Shown: positions 26,160-40,600, counted from the stretch's first letter. The stretch is 64,000 nt of DNA from Haemonchus contortus (GCA_000469685.2 LS997564.1:5482591-5546590), one strand, 5' to 3'. Translations and numbers: made by a program. Notes: generated from the letters alone by a model not told the origin.

Positions 26160-29100
26160 AATCAAAAATGGATTAAATGCTTGAAAACGCTGAAGACGCG
26201 TCTAACCGACTCCTAAACAACCCAATAGGGTTCTGAATAGTAAAAACAACCCCTTAAGATCACCTTCAAACGCGACACCTCTCCTACAATGCCTAGATAA
26301 CTTCTGAAAATCAATCGTCCTGTCCTGGACCGGGAACTGGTAGAGACTTAGAGCATCTCAATCACAAATTTCACGATGTTGTAAGCCGTCAATGCGCAGC
26401 ACTATTATTCCCGAGTGACAGAATACAACGCCCATCAAAAGTTCCTTGACGGACACACAACTCTAATCACAACATCTGCCCAACCCTCAAGCCTAAGAAG
26501 CTTTCTTGATCAATCATGGGCCTCGAGATCTTCACATGAAAATGATGAACTCTTCGAATCAATAAATGAAAATGAATCCTCGTCGAATAAAAAGCGAACA
26601 AAAAAAAACTCAAAAAACTAATTAGATTTTGGTCTAAACATTCTTTGTACCAACGTTTTAGCATTAAATCGACGCTCATTGATTTACTTTCCGGACTCCT
26701 AACAGAAGTCAAATGCGTGGCACGATATTTCGTCGTAATCCCAACTAGTGTTGGCCGGTCACAAATGGTGCCTGAGTGCGTATAATGCCCTTTAAGGATG
26801 ACTGATTAGTCGAGAAAGGTCGATTCCACCTTAAGATTTTCACCTCTCGCTAGCCGAAGGCCGCTGTCTGCTGCCAAACGATATGAGGGACATACGAACA
26901 AAAAATGACGAGAAAAAAAAACGTCGACTCTCCATCGACTGGAAGAAACGAAAAGACGTGAGGGACTAGCTAAGGAAACGAGGGACTCTGCTAGGCCTTA
27001 CGAAGCAAAAAATGCATCGATTTCTTGAAGAGGGAGCACCTAAAGTCTAGTGAGAAAACAATACAATGGTATTAGAACTTAACCCCTTGGCCAAAGCGAG
27101 AGAACAGAAGGCTGAGAAGGCTCACATTGTTTTTCTAGACTGTTATTTATTTGTTTATGGAAGGGTAGGCGCAGCGAGATTCCTATCGAAAAGGGCCTAT
27201 AAAACACCTCCAAGTGAACTACAGTCCCTATAATGAATCTCCGAAAGCACCAAAAAACAACACGTCCAATTTCCCTGCTTACCCATTAAATCATATCTGC
27301 TGGATGCTGGGTGCCACAATATTTTAACATCATTTTTCTTCAACAAACACCCAGAGTTGTTCTTTTTGACCTTTCCCCAAGCTCTAAAAAGTCCACTGGG
27401 AATGCTGACACACATGAACTCAACTTACTTCTCTGAACACCCTCATTGTCAGAGGAGCTTAGTCAGGTGTCAGTATCGGATAACCATTCGGATATAATAA
27501 CACCATCGTTCGTTATTACGCTTTATGCAGGATGAGGTTAGGGATGAATCCGTTGTTACGCTGGAGAAATGAAATCTGAAAACGGAGCCCAATAACAGTT
27601 CACAACGCCATTTCCTTGACAATCCACTATCTACTCGAGTTTTGGGCAAAACTAAGAAATCTCGAACAGTGAAGCCCGTTCAGACATTGAAGCCTACTCT
27701 CGATCTTGCGATTCCTACAGAACAATGCGGTACTATTGAAAAAAAAGATAGAAATATAAATATAAAAATATAAAGATATAAAATAATATATAATATAATA
27801 TATATATATATAATAATAATAATAATATAATAATAATATAATATAATATATATAATATAAAGATATAAAAAAGATAGAAAAAAAACCAAAAGAACCATTT
27901 GGATCGGAGATGGAAGGGTCGAGGGAGAGCGAAGTTTTCTCTACTACACCATCACTGGCGATGAGCATTTGCTAAGGTGTTGAGCACAACCAAAATGTGG
28001 CTCTTACTTTTTTTTTGCTAATTTATATGTGATTGTATGAATAATTTATATTGATAACAGCATATAGAAAACAATGTTATTTTATTTTTTGAATACTGCA
28101 TACTAATTGATTTGTTTTTCAAACGAATTTCATTGTAGGTTAAATTATTGCAATACTTCTAACTACTCAAGCACTCAAAGACGAATTTTTCAAAAGCGTT
28201 CCCTCAAAGTGGAAAAGTATTGTTTGCAGTATGGTTCCATAGGAAGAAAATCCAGAAAAAAGGAAAACGTGAACCTGTCGATGAGCTAAGAAGTACACAC
28301 AAAGCTGTTTTCACTCGTTGTCGTCCGCCTGCCACCTTATTTGCGTAAACAAAATTTGCTAAACAACAAGAGCTCCGATGCTCGGTAGTACGACGGCCAA
28401 AAACCACCTAAGTTATCTCAGAAATCGTGCCCCTGCTGCTATACAGGAGAAGTCATCACCATGACAATAGTTATGGAGTTGCCTCAGATTTCGATAGTCG
28501 ATATGGTAGAGCATATTAACCAACTTAATAACTACATAGGTTACAATAGCAGCTACAAGTCTAATACTCAAAGATGTCGTAGAAGCTTAGAGAACGTATC
28601 TACACTAGTATACTCTCAAATATTTCGGACGGGCAAATAATTACTGGTAACTTCGCAAGTCCTTCGAGAAAACCATGCGTCAACTTGAAACATCCTAATG
28701 TCGTCAACTTTTGTGATGATTCTTTGAAATGAACCTGTATCAATGAAAAGATGACCGGTGAAAAACCACAAAAAGGCATAGATATAAGTATTACAGATGG
28801 GAATAGCTAGATAGGAGGCCGGAACGCGTTCATGCGTAAATTGGACTTGTTCTAGCACCTAATTGTGTGCACCGATGCGCCAGTGGTTTGGACGAAAATG
28901 GAAATAAAAGGAACAATGGAAAGATATACGCCCGTCTTTCAGCTTCAATGACTTTGCCCGGCCCCGCTCGATACCGATACCGAAACCTTTAGTAAAAACT
29001 GCTACAGTTACCATTAGTACTATTGCACCATGGTACTCTCGACATTTTTTTCTTTAAAATAAAATGAAATTAAAGACAAAGATAAAGAATAAAGATAAAT

Positions 29101-31600
29101 CAGAGTAAAGTGAAATGAATCCCCAAAAATAGAATACCTTTCAGAATTTGAGCCAATGCAGATTGCATTGAAGTTGCAATTATAGTAAAAAAAAAAGAGG
29201 GTTGTTGGCTAGACTGGCGTGCACTGGAACAACTAAGCCGTTCTGGATAGCAAGGGCCATCAGAGGAGCTCCCACCTTCGATGGATGAAGGATGGAGAAC
29301 AAGGAAGGATGATCAATGAAAATGATTATCGACTAATTTTTTCTGGGAATGCGCCATGCTTTGGCACCTACCATAAACTGGCGATTACTAGGTAAGTTTC
29401 TAGATCGCACATATAGGGCCAGTCCACTTCGTTCGTGTTTCATCCTTTGAAGTTCAGGGACCTTTGATTTGGTAATCTAATCAAGGAATCGCTTCAACTA
29501 CGGACGAACAACACCCAATCTCACTTTTCCTTTTGGGTTGTATTGGGACCTTCGTAGACGAGTTCGTGCAGAGACCGCTCGGGAAGCCATTATTGGCACC
29601 ACTAAACTACACTTTGTAGGTACAACAGCTGTTGATTGTTGTAGTTGACGAACAGGTTGACTTCAACCTAAAGTCTGAGCGAATCCGAAGCAGTCAACAC
29701 GCGCCGGTGGGTCACAACAAACACATTATCGGCGCTCCGATCTCGAGCAACCGTGAACACTAGCCCGAAGTCCGTGAATTTCCCCAAGGACTGCAGACGT
29801 ACCTTGTTTGCGCGACAATCGCTTTTGTTGTTTGGCCAGAGCCACTTCTAGGCCACAAATAAACAGAGTACGAGACGATTATCATGCCTTGTTGACTTCA
29901 AGAGGAGAAAACCCCAGGGATCAGGGCATTTTTTACTTCGAATAGCTGAACAAGTAACAAGAGAGGGCAATGGTTTTTGCCAGTAAACTGAAGAAATCTA
30001 CTGCTGAACAAATGAAGCAGATAGGTCAGAAATCATTTTTGAGCTTCTGAGATAAGTTCTGTAGTTGTCATTTTTTCAAGGTGTCAGTCTATGACAAAGT
30101 TAGCCACCTCGGAAATTCAATTACTAGCTCTACAATCTGTGCCCTTGCCTGAATTACCACAAAATATGACAATAGACTCAAAAGAATACGACAGTTGGTC
30201 GGCGGTCAACCAAATTGGGGAAAGGTGAAAGCACCCAATATTCTTCAAGGGAGGGATGCGCAATTGCATTGCAGTTGTAAATATATTTTGAAATAAAAGT
30301 AATTTTGACGCAACATTAGCAGAAATCGGGAATAGATGTTCAACTAATCTTGCCTTCTTTCGCCGAATTTGGTTGAAAAAACTAATGCCTCGTCAACACA
30401 TTTTCTGCTTCAGAAACGTTCAAAACGATCAGATTGTGAAAGCAAATCCCAGCGACGCGTCAATATTCAAGCTTATCAGCGGCCTGCGTTCTTGTAACTT
30501 CAGCAAAAGCAGGAGACACCTTTGAGTCTAATTAGCTATCGAGTTACAGCTGTTTGTTTTGAGGCAGCCCTGCACAATAGTAGTACAGAGGAAACGAGGA
30601 AGAGGTGTTCGAGCAAATGTTTTTGAAAACAGTCATATTTGCAGTGCGCGTAACGCACCGGTCAACAAATCAACGGTTCTCCATCTGGAATCGGGCAATG
30701 GATGTAGTCGTAAATAAATTCTGAAAGTAAATGAGGGATGGGAACAAAGGAGATGATAAAAGGACATACATTTGAGAGGCATAAAAACGTTTGCGCTTGA
30801 TGGGCTCTGCTCAAGATTGCGCTATGCATTCTGCTATAAACTGAAAACGGGGTGTTCAGACACCTATGCGATAAGTTGCGGTTGCTAGCGATATAAAAAA
30901 AACTTCAAATTACTCAGAGTAAACTCACTGAGCGTGCTGTTACACGCCCAGTCAAGTGTACCCTCAGAAATTGGAAAGTTTTTTTTTCTGGAATGATTCA
31001 GCCAGACATTTTATGAGTCACTGTCCAATAGAGTCTGGGTGTGTATAAATACTTGGGCCACCATTCAACAAGGGTGACTTTGCTGTAGCCTTTGTTGAAT
31101 ACAGGCATCAAGAGTATCGTCTATCTCCATTATAATAGAAGCAAATATCCGCTTGTGTAAAATCTTACAAAGAAAAGTATGTGCAGCCGAATCCGTTAGC
31201 TTGATCTAGGCAAGGCGTTTTCCTCGAAACTCGTTCCAGCCTGGTTTATGGAGAGGGGCTCTAAGCTCTACACTCTTGGGGCATTCATTCGTATCTAGAT
31301 CGTATCTTTCACTGTACGAAAGGCCCACCAAAAGCGGATTCAATGATGAAGCTGATTGAATCACTCAGAATAAATACCGAGCAGGTTTATCTATGCACCA
31401 CGCCTTATCTACTACGCCAAAAAGTCGGGACCATTGCCAGAGAAGTTTGTCGAACTCTATTTCAGCTCAAGAGCAATTCTTCTTCGGATAACCATCCTGC
31501 CGCGCAGCATTTCATTGTGACTTCTCCATCTCTTGTTTAGCTATGGAGATGGCATCCGTTGCAGACCTCTCTGGCATGGTGCCGAGATACTGTGAGATCG
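26160..31600. other. Gene-poor stretch
   Basis: Apart from the AT-rich repeat at 27.74-27.88 kb, I see nothing that I can support. Open frames are short and lie in low-complexity or random-looking sequence. Confidence 0.45.
27738..27880. repeat. AT-rich simple repeat
   Basis: Runs of ATATAA, TATA and AATAAT make up nearly the whole stretch. The Tyr/Ile-rich open frames that cross it on the minus strand are products of this repeat. Confidence 0.9.
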
Positions 31601-31619
31601 GGACCAGTTCCCTTGATCT

Positions 31620-32809
31620 CAACTAGGTCAACGGCTCGTACAGTGCCATCGTGTGAGCAGCCAACCTCGAGATGGGAGTGATAGTGCTGCTCCTCCTTAC
31701 ATCAGTGACTCTTCTTTCAGCGGTCACGGTGTTCACGTGTCCAGGTATGGGGTAGCCTCCTGAGCCTGTGCTGTCCAAGCGTCTTCCGTGCATCGATTGC
31801 CACATCATTCGTACCAGTGGCCTTCCCGTACTCCTTCCTTATTGCTCAACGAAAAGCATCCTCTGTTCAGAATGCGATGGAACGCGCCATCTCTTCTACC
31901 AGGGTTGCTGTTCTTACACTGTCCTGCTTAAGGACCTGTGAATTATTCTTCCCTCAAGCGCCTGGGCTCAATACGCTTCCTCAGGGTTGCACTGTTGCTG
32001 TCCTTCACAGCCTTCGAGTCGCCCGACGCCGCGCTTCGCCTCCTTCGCGAACTTCTTTCTAACCATCGAGCTTCCCTTACAAGGCATTTCCGTATGCCTT
32101 GCTCTAACTACAGCAGCCCTGGCGATATTGTTGCATTCTCGTAGGTAACTAGTTCTTCTGGAGCTTGCGTCTTTTGCCACCGCTTTTAAGAGGATATCCT
32201 CTTGATACAACTTGCTCGACTTCACCGTTGGAGTACACGCTTTTTCCCTCCAAAAATCACATCAAGTCTCCACGCCGGTCCAGGTCCTTTGGGAACTGGG
32301 AAAGCAGGTTCCAGTATCCTCATTTGAGTTCTTTTTCAGCTTGATGCAGCTTCCAACATGCATCGGATGCTTCGCTCTATTCCCGTTCCTGACTTTTCGA
32401 GAAGCTCGATGGCAATGTCTGCCAGGACAGACCTAAGCAGCAGAGCCAAATTATCGTCAGGCAGCACTTCATATTCTTCACTATTTTGAAAGAGGTTCTT
32501 CTTGAGAGTAACGGTTAATTTCAGCTGTTTCCTGCCACTGATGTGGACTATCTTCTGAGTTTCACTTTTCGCAAATAACAAGCTGTCAACTCCTACGTTG
32601 TGGGTTATGGCGGGACGATCTGACTCCCATTCTCTTGCCTCGACAAACCCGGAGACAGAGCCATAGAGAGGCGTTTGGTATCTCCTCAGTGTTAGAAAAG
32701 CTTGACTTCCTCTCCGATTTTTTTCAGGCTTTCCGGAAAGTGATCCCTTATTCAGACTACCGATTCTAAATTTTTTGGTCAGATTAGTTAAGTCCTCGGT
32801 AGCCCTCAA
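31620..32809 (-). pseudogene. Decayed coding-like tract, possibly from a transposon
   Basis: The minus strand has a 157-codon open frame (32336-32809). Its second half (SETQKIVHISGRKQLKLTV, then EEYEVLPDDNLALLLRS) looks protein-like. An 85-codon frame at 31968-32225 rich in Lys/Arg/Ala follows in another frame, and a third block lies at 31623-31808. Repeated frame changes without splice signals suggest a degraded gene or mobile-element open frame. I see no reverse transcriptase, integrase or transposase signature, so its origin is open. Confidence 0.25.
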
Positions 32810-34167
32810 ATACTGTCAAGGGCCTGTGGTCACTTTCTGGTGACGTCCCAGTATTACCATTAGATTCTTTGGAGACTTTATGCATGTTGGGACTAGGTTT
32901 CTTCATCAGTGGTCCTGTCAACGTGGTCTGAAGCTGTTACGATAAATTTTTTGCAGTTTTCGCAATGCCTGATTATTGTATCGGCAGGAATCAACTCGAG
33001 ATTTTCTGTGAGGGCTTTCGTAGGAAAGTAGCACCGCGGTGGGCAAGTTTTCTTTATTTTTTCTTTTTTTTTTGAAGGAAGTAATCATCCCAGACACCAG
33101 GGTGCTCCTCCCTACCTAGGCTTATTTGGGAAACTAAATTTATTATTTATTATTCATTATTATTTATTATCGTTGCACGACCGGTGTCCAAGTACATGAC
33201 CCTAGAAATAGAATAGAAAGAGGTTCTTCATTTCTAGAGAAATCGGATGATTAAGAGCATATGAATCTCCCATAACAGTGCATGCTTGTAGCCAGAAGAA
33301 AAGGAAAAGATGTCAAATTAGTCAGAGCCGCAAAATGGAGAGGATTTTTCCTTTTTCTTTTCCTTTCTTTCTTTTTTTTCCTTTTCCTTAGCTGAAACTG
33401 CATAAAAGAGCTAAGGTGCTCGGTTCCCATCATCCTCTATGCATCCGATACAGTGCTAATATAACAAGGACTAACACTTTAGACTGAGTTCATTTCTTGA
33501 TATACTGACTTTCGGATGGGTGCCCCCCCCCCCCCAACTACATTTTCACCAAACATCATATTCGTTAGTGGCACATGAGAAACTGTCATGAAGGCCATAA
33601 AAATAACGAGTGCATCCTGGAATCGCGATCCACTCACACAAAGAGTATTTATGGTGTGTCTAGTCACGCGACGAGCCTTTCAGGACTCTTAAACACCATA
33701 CATAAATCATTAGGTCACTTATCGTAATGAAGCAACTTTAAGAAACTGCCATCGAATGAGTGGAAGACGAACAAGTCAGCAGTATCAACAGCAACTCTGC
33801 ATGTACTGCACCGCACAAATTCACGTTTGGGAGCTCCCGAATAGATCAGGCAGATCTCAGCGCCCCGACTGCCAACACACAGATTACAAAGCAAGATCAG
33901 GAAGGAAAATCGTGCACATGAGGCTCTATTTTGACCCTTCCCAAACGTGAAGCAGTATCAGTTCATGCGGCATTCCTGTTTCAGCAATGCGAGTAGAGCA
34001 AGTTCGCGACTGAAAGGGAAGCAAGCAGTTAACCACTAAAAGAGCCAATTCAGCGACGACTAGCAAATAGCATTAGTACTACCAAAACTGATCCGGAAAC
34101 GAACATTATGACGGTTCTGTTTCGTACAGATTGCGCTGACAGACGACCCCTGTACAAGAGATGGCAG

Positions 34168-34572
34168 TACCCTAAAATTCCATAGATAAGAGCGGGTGAA
34201 CCTACCGGTGAAAAATGAATTGGAAAAAATCGAAATTGAATGCAGTCACCCCTCTAACTTGATGGATGGATAAATTGAACTTCGAAGAAGAAGTTAAGAA
34301 GAAGCTCCGCCCCTCAACTCTAAACCCCGCCCACTTAATAAACAATTCTTATAGAAAAATAGCGATTTTAACGGATCGCCTTTTTTTATATGAATTGTTT
34401 ACTAAGTGGGCGGGGTTTAGAGTTTAGGGGCGGAGCTTCTTCTTAACTTCTTCTTCGAAGTTTAATTTATCCATCCATCAAGTTAGAGGGGTGACTGCAT
34501 TCAATTTCGATTTTTTCCAATTCATTTTTCACCGGTAGGTTCACCCGCTCTTATCTATGGAATTTTAGGGTA
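34168..34572. mobile_element. Palindromic MITE with TA ends
   Basis: Two arms of about 180 bases are near-perfect reverse complements, around a spacer of about 43 bases (34349-34391). The ends read TACCCTAAAATTCC and GGAATTTTAGGGTA, so the outermost TA on each side fits a Tc1/mariner-type TA target duplication. Both arms contain the GC-rich block GTGGGCGGGGTTTAGAG or its complement, and GGCGGAGCTTCTTCTTAAC. The element has no coding capacity. It would fold into one long hairpin if transcribed. Confidence 0.9.
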
Positions 34573-37500
34573 ATTGAAGGATTCGGGAGAGTACACACCT
34601 CGAGGATCAGCTAAAGAATTTCTCAAGTTGTGCCTACTCCATTGTTCAAGCCAGATCCGATTACAAATGATTGCATTTGCGAAAGTCAGTAGATCTTTCT
34701 AATGCCAATATCGTAAAATTTGTTACAATGCAATGAGTTTGCCAACTCTGAAGTATAAATTGAAGTCTGCTGCATTCAATAAATAATTCAATTATCCACT
34801 TGCTTGGTGGAAGCTTCCCTTTTTTCCTTCGAAAATGGCTTAGGAAAATTAACACTGTAGTAAAATAAAGCAATGTTTTTAGCACTATGGCATTTAGTAA
34901 AGCAATACGAGTTTGTTGTGTGGGTCAGGTAGTGCCGCCGCAATGACGTCGTCGTCATTAGGTCACTGCGCGCGACGACGATTTCAACAATTCTTACATT
35001 TCCACATTTACACTAGTTCCTGCTCTGGCATTCTGCTAGAAATGGATTGGGCAATATTCCTGTCACGGAGAAGTTATCTCTCTATTACACTATTTATTGT
35101 TTTTTTTTTTTGCATGCATGCAGTAGCAGTTGAATGATACTAAAGGCCAGATATCATTCCAGTTCATTCTGAAGGATTTAGGTTTTAATCTGAAATCCTA
35201 CTTGCTATTATGCCATCACTCGAAGATCCGTTAATTAGACCGTTTGTGAAATCAATATACAAATGAGTGCATCCATGAATGGCAAGGTTAATCTACTGGT
35301 CACGATTAGTTGCATGAATGTTTTCACTTAATGAAGGGATCCAGGCTACTTTCGGGATGAAAGAAGTTTATGTGAAAGAAAAGCTGTAGGAGGGGCAAGA
35401 ATAACACAGTATAAGAGAGAAAAGAGCCTGGGAAGTTACTGCCAGACACCGGTCAACCAAAGTCTGTCGAGCATTCGACAACAACATTATAGTCACTTAT
35501 TGCAATCGACGAAAAAAATGGACACGATTTCTTCACAGATGGTATAATTGGCATTACAAGTATGATCGTAGAGGCAAGTAGGATCAAGCCAAAGACTTCA
35601 GTAGGAGTAAGCAGGCGAAAACCGTGAACTTTGCAGATTTATATATAACTTTTCAGCAAATTTGTTGCTCAATCTCACCGATAATAGATTTCCACTTCCG
35701 AAGTAAAGAGATATTAATTTTTATAACTAACCGACTTACCTCTTCGAAACCTTTTCTGTTTGCAATGAAAAAAAAAATGTATGAAAAGCCATTTCCATCC
35801 CTTCCTCAAACACCTCCCATATGTTTAGCGCAATTTTCACCGACAACCTTTTCAAAATGTTTCCTGTGTGCTATGTTTCCTGCGTCTTTAACTCCGAACT
35901 TCATATATGAATGTTTGTGATCATTTGAATAGAGAAGAGCTTAGGCGGTTACTTCCTCTTACATAAATGCTCTAACACAGCTCTTAACTCGCTCAAATGA
36001 TCAACTCTACTAGGAGAAAAGCTGACGTAGCCGAGAACATAAGCGCTGCGGGATGCATAATGACGGGCAAGAAATAACGATGTTCAACCAATGGGTTGAA
36101 TACAGATCGATAAGTATGTAGTCCACGCATATAAGTTAGAATAATGAGATTGAAATACTATTAAAAAACACAAAAAGCATACTCAAAAGTCGTGAAGTTC
36201 GGGAAATACAAGGGAAAAACTCACTGGTGCCATGGAAGAACATTTGTTGCGCTGCGTTCTCGTGGTCGAAAACGCTGTCGTAGTCCAGCAAGTCGAACTC
36301 CAATGTTGCCTTTGAGCGACGAACTCAGCCTTTCGAACACTACCCCTGAAATATCACCTTTTGAACAAGCTTACACTATCTATATTCAGAAGTGAGAATT
36401 CAAAATGAGTAAAGAAGTAACACGCCTAGGTAGAAACAATCCCGAAAACGCGGGGCAGGAATCCGGTTCGTACAATGCCCTTAATGTGAAATCAAATTCA
36501 ATGGATGACGTCTTTTCGTTTTCGTTTTATTGCCGCGCTGCGTCATAACCAGGCTTTCGAGCTGGGACCCAGAGCCGTACTACGGTATGAACTCTGTGTA
36601 TATCCTGGATTTTCGTTTTGCCTAGGGACAAAGCCGAACAGAGACGGCGCAGTTCGCTATCTGCCTTTGCGCCCTCTCGCATGAACAGTAGCTATGATAA
36701 TTATAATATCACACTGATTTGCTGTCATTAAGCCTTCTCCGTTCCTGAATTCAATCCTGAAAGAAAGAAACGGCTGCGGGATTCTGCAGTCGTGGAGGGG
36801 AAGAGAAGCTCGACTTTCGGAACTGTGCTCAGTTGCGTTTGTCTTTACCAGTTCCCAGACATGACCTTCAGCAGTGCGGCTCTATTGACCCTCTACTCTC
36901 CCTTCCATAACTACACGGCCACCTTCTTGAGTAGTGAATAGGAATAGCTTGTTCACCCCGAAGCTCGGAATAACAATTAGGAACGTTATTCCGACGATTC
37001 AGACTAGAAGACGTCGAGATGGGCCAAGGATGCGTGTCGTTGACTAATTCCCCCCCCCCCCCCCCCCACTACTCCTCAACATCCTTTGTACCACAATGCG
37101 TCTCATGGTAAGTATAATGTCAGCTAGGTTTTTGAATGCATGTAAGACAAAAACGAAAATCAAGTGGGGAAATTCCGAAATTTAATTTCTACCGAAATCC
37201 TACTACCGCACTGTACTTCTATACCCTACTATGTGTTATTTTACAACATTTTACGATCACTGTCTGAAAAGTAGTTCAAAGCAATATTGGACTACGGTGA
37301 GATTCTAAATCTGAGCTAAGTTTTGGCTGCTTTCTCCCAAATTAACTCCTAAGCAAAGTAGTAACAAATAAGAATGCGGAATAGCTTGTTGTAGGAGATG
37401 CATCTTCTCGCGTGGACGACTAGAACGAAAACATGAGAATGAATGGCTGATTCGCTCCTATAATTGTCGCTAACAACGGGAATGAAGTTCCCATAAAACT

Positions 37501-40500
37501 TTTCAGCAAAAATAAACGGAGAAAACATTCGGAAGTGGGGGGGGGCTTACAGAAGTTCATGTTCATTCCTTACCCACAGCCTCTCCATAGACACAGAACA
37601 GAAAAGCATGAAAAAGCTCAGGAAGTAAACGAAAGCTCTCAGGTATGAAAGTGGCATATTGCCTTACCAAGCAAAGTTATTCCGCTAGTGCTATTCGCTC
37701 AGCTATTTTTGGCCACACCCCCATGTCCTCAGTTTTAAAACGTCTTTTTAATGTATTTTCTCAAGCAGATACATATGTTTTCACTGCTTCCCCATAAAGA
37801 TCATGAACAACCTTTGCATGTATCAATAAAAACCAGTGCACGATTTCATTGCATCAACCTAAATGAGGCACGAAAAGACAGTCGGAAGTCATTGGGAGAG
37901 CCTGTACAATGTAGTAAGGCAAGGCTCAGGAGCAACTATTCATTTTTATATCAGAAGACGTCAGAAGATGGCCTGGTATGGCTAACCAGCTCGTTGAAGT
38001 GTTAGGCACAGATATATCTAGGCAAGAGAAGCCTAAGAAAGCCTAAGATCTAAAGTGTGAAGTTCGTACTTACGGCCCTCGCAGAGCACGTGCCTCTTAT
38101 ATGCGAAAGACCACAAGCCTCAACTCCAACTTCTCCTCCCCACGATCACGCAATCAGATCGAGGTCGTCGTTTTCTTTACTGATGGAGCTCTAATTGAAT
38201 GCGTCGCCGCCATTCAATCAGCGGGGTCGTTTCATTTTTATGGCCTTAGGGAAAGTTCCTTTCTGATACGAAAAACTAGCAACAGATGGCTTGAATCGTG
38301 ATGTGTGAACGAGTTCACATCTGGTTGAATGGCTGACTGGTAGGCAGCTTGAGAAGTTCGAACAACATGTATAAAATGGAACCCAGAGGTCATGATTACC
38401 AGGTCATTTAAGCATAAAGGGAATTGAGGAAGAGCTACAGTGGGAGCTCAAGCAGCTGATCGTCAGTTTATTCAATTACCAGTTGTCTCCTATTAGTCCG
38501 GGACCCCATCAAACACAATTCAAGAAAGCTTACCAACCCGATTCGGAAAGAAATTTGGGCTGAGTTCTGCTTATAAAGAAACTCCTCGACGAGAAGGGCA
38601 AAACTACTTGTCTTCTTCTCGAATTTGGCCTATAACTGTGAATATGGATTGTAATTTAACCACTTGACTGGTTCGATACGTTGTTGAACGCATCTGTCAT
38701 TTTGAAGAGAGCGCCGAAAGCTTTCGAAAAAAGTGTCGTAAAGGGTGAAATATTAGAAGAAATAGGCTATGAAAATTTTGAAACTGGAAATAAAGACGAA
38801 GGATAAACGAGAGAGCCACCAGTGGTACGGATTGCAGTCTAAGAAATTGTGTTTTGAGCGGGGGCAGTTCACCACAAACACATGTGATGGAAGTGTCGGA
38901 TGTGGCAGACAACGGCCAAAGCCAACAAACAACATCTGTATTACCATGAAATTTACAATGTCGAACAATGACAGTCTCCCTTGTCAACATTCACACAGGG
39001 CAACCGGATTCGGTACAACCCCAAATTTCCTCCACAAAGGAGTGGTTTTATTGAGTCCGGCCATATTCTGAGTTGAATGCTTACGGGTCAGGAGCAGAGT
39101 TCAGCATACTGACAAAGAAATTGCTCTTCTCGCCACTCTTTCCCTTCCCAAAGTAGAGCAATATGGGGTCGACACAACCCTCATCAACGCGAACCAGACC
39201 CTTTCATGAAGCTGGCGCTGTACATGGAGTTCAAGAAGCACGGACCTGCAGCAAGGTTCAGGAAGATGATAAAGAATCGCTCTATAAGGTTCTCACCGAT
39301 GGCCTCCCTTTTAATGGAGGTCTTCGTGGCGCTCTCTTCCTCTCTTCCGTCCATTCCCAAGACATTTCGACCTTTTTCTAGCATTCCGGCCAGGAAAGGC
39401 AGGCATGGAATGCGGTCGCTTCATAGGAATGGTCGGCGGAGTTTGCCCAGGAAGGCATAAACGAATCGTAAAGAAAGTGCAACTGAAACGATATGGGATT
39501 ACAGAGGTAGACGCGTCGAAGTCGTTTTGCAAACTTAATCTTGCGATATTTCAGAGCTGTTTGAATAAGTAGGCCAGCTGCCGGATACTGCGACGAGTCC
39601 CAAAGCGAAGTAATCGAAGTTGGAGCGCCCGCATAAAAATCGGCCAATTTCAGTATAATGAAGGCCAGGATAAAAGGTACCTTGGATAGGAGTAAGCGGA
39701 GCTGCTCAAGGCTGCTGGCGGACCCCGCGTTGGTACGAGATCAGCCCTCGAGAGAAAGTAACGATAGTGTATCTCCTCCTCCCCTTGCCTTTCCTCAATG
39801 GTAGTTCCAGAACGTCATTATATCCGAAGGGATGAGAGCAGAGCTCTTTCATATTTGGTTGTTGGAAGCACAAGATTCATACCCTCGCAATAGCTGCTTT
39901 CGACTGAACGCCATGCCTACCACATCATTCACTGGAAGTTTGTTCTTTCATACTGAGAAACTTTGGGCGGCTCAACTAGTGTAGCGCCGCCGAATGTGCG
40001 TCATTACTAACCGGAATCAGTGAGGATTGTTGGAATATTGAATTAGCAGCACCATACCATGCTACTAGAATTTCACGCATATGTTTTGTACGTCAACTAA
40101 CGACCTGAACATTCTGACTCCACATTTTCTTTCCAGTTTATTGTAGCTTCTTCGCTGCAGTATGCGATGCGAAAATCTCAGAAGTATGGCGACTTATTAG
40201 CAAAACGCTTGACATCGAACGGAACTGCACCACTTTTTTTGCTTTCCGAACTTCTTACCCTTTTCGAACCTTCTTCCGCTCTAGTTAAGACTTAAAGAGT
40301 CCTCCATCTCTAACTGTGGCACAAGTCATCTACGGAAACAAATTTATTAGATAAAAAAACTAAGCCGCCACACCTACCCTTAAGATTCACCGCCAGCTCT
40401 GTTCTTATTTCTATTAAATGAAAATCGATTGATAACTAGAACAAACTCTGTATCGATCGGTATTGGTTTATTGATTCATTCCCTTCGTAGGAGCGTTGTA

Positions 40501-40600
40501 CCGTGCGCAGGGGACTGGTTTGTGTTGCTGATATGATATGATTACCCGCCGCTCAGTATGCCGCCATTCCAATCGAGATCTGACAGACCCAATTTCAATT
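34573..40600. other. Gene-poor stretch with C tract
   Basis: The C and G homopolymers at 37.05 and 37.54 kb are the only clear features. At 39.1-39.65 kb both strands are open for 66-89 codons, but no motif or splice pair favours either one. Confidence 0.4.
37050..37067 (+). repeat. Homopolymer C tract (18)
   Basis: An unbroken run of C. Similar runs occur at 1402-1413 (12) and 33523-33535 (13), and a G run at 37537-37545 (9). Such tracts are unusual for this AT-leaning DNA and are also places where assembly length can be wrong. Confidence 0.8.

Noticed and set aside
27627..27968. 113-codon Tyr/Ile-rich open frame on the minus strand
   Set aside because: It is the translation of an AT microsatellite.
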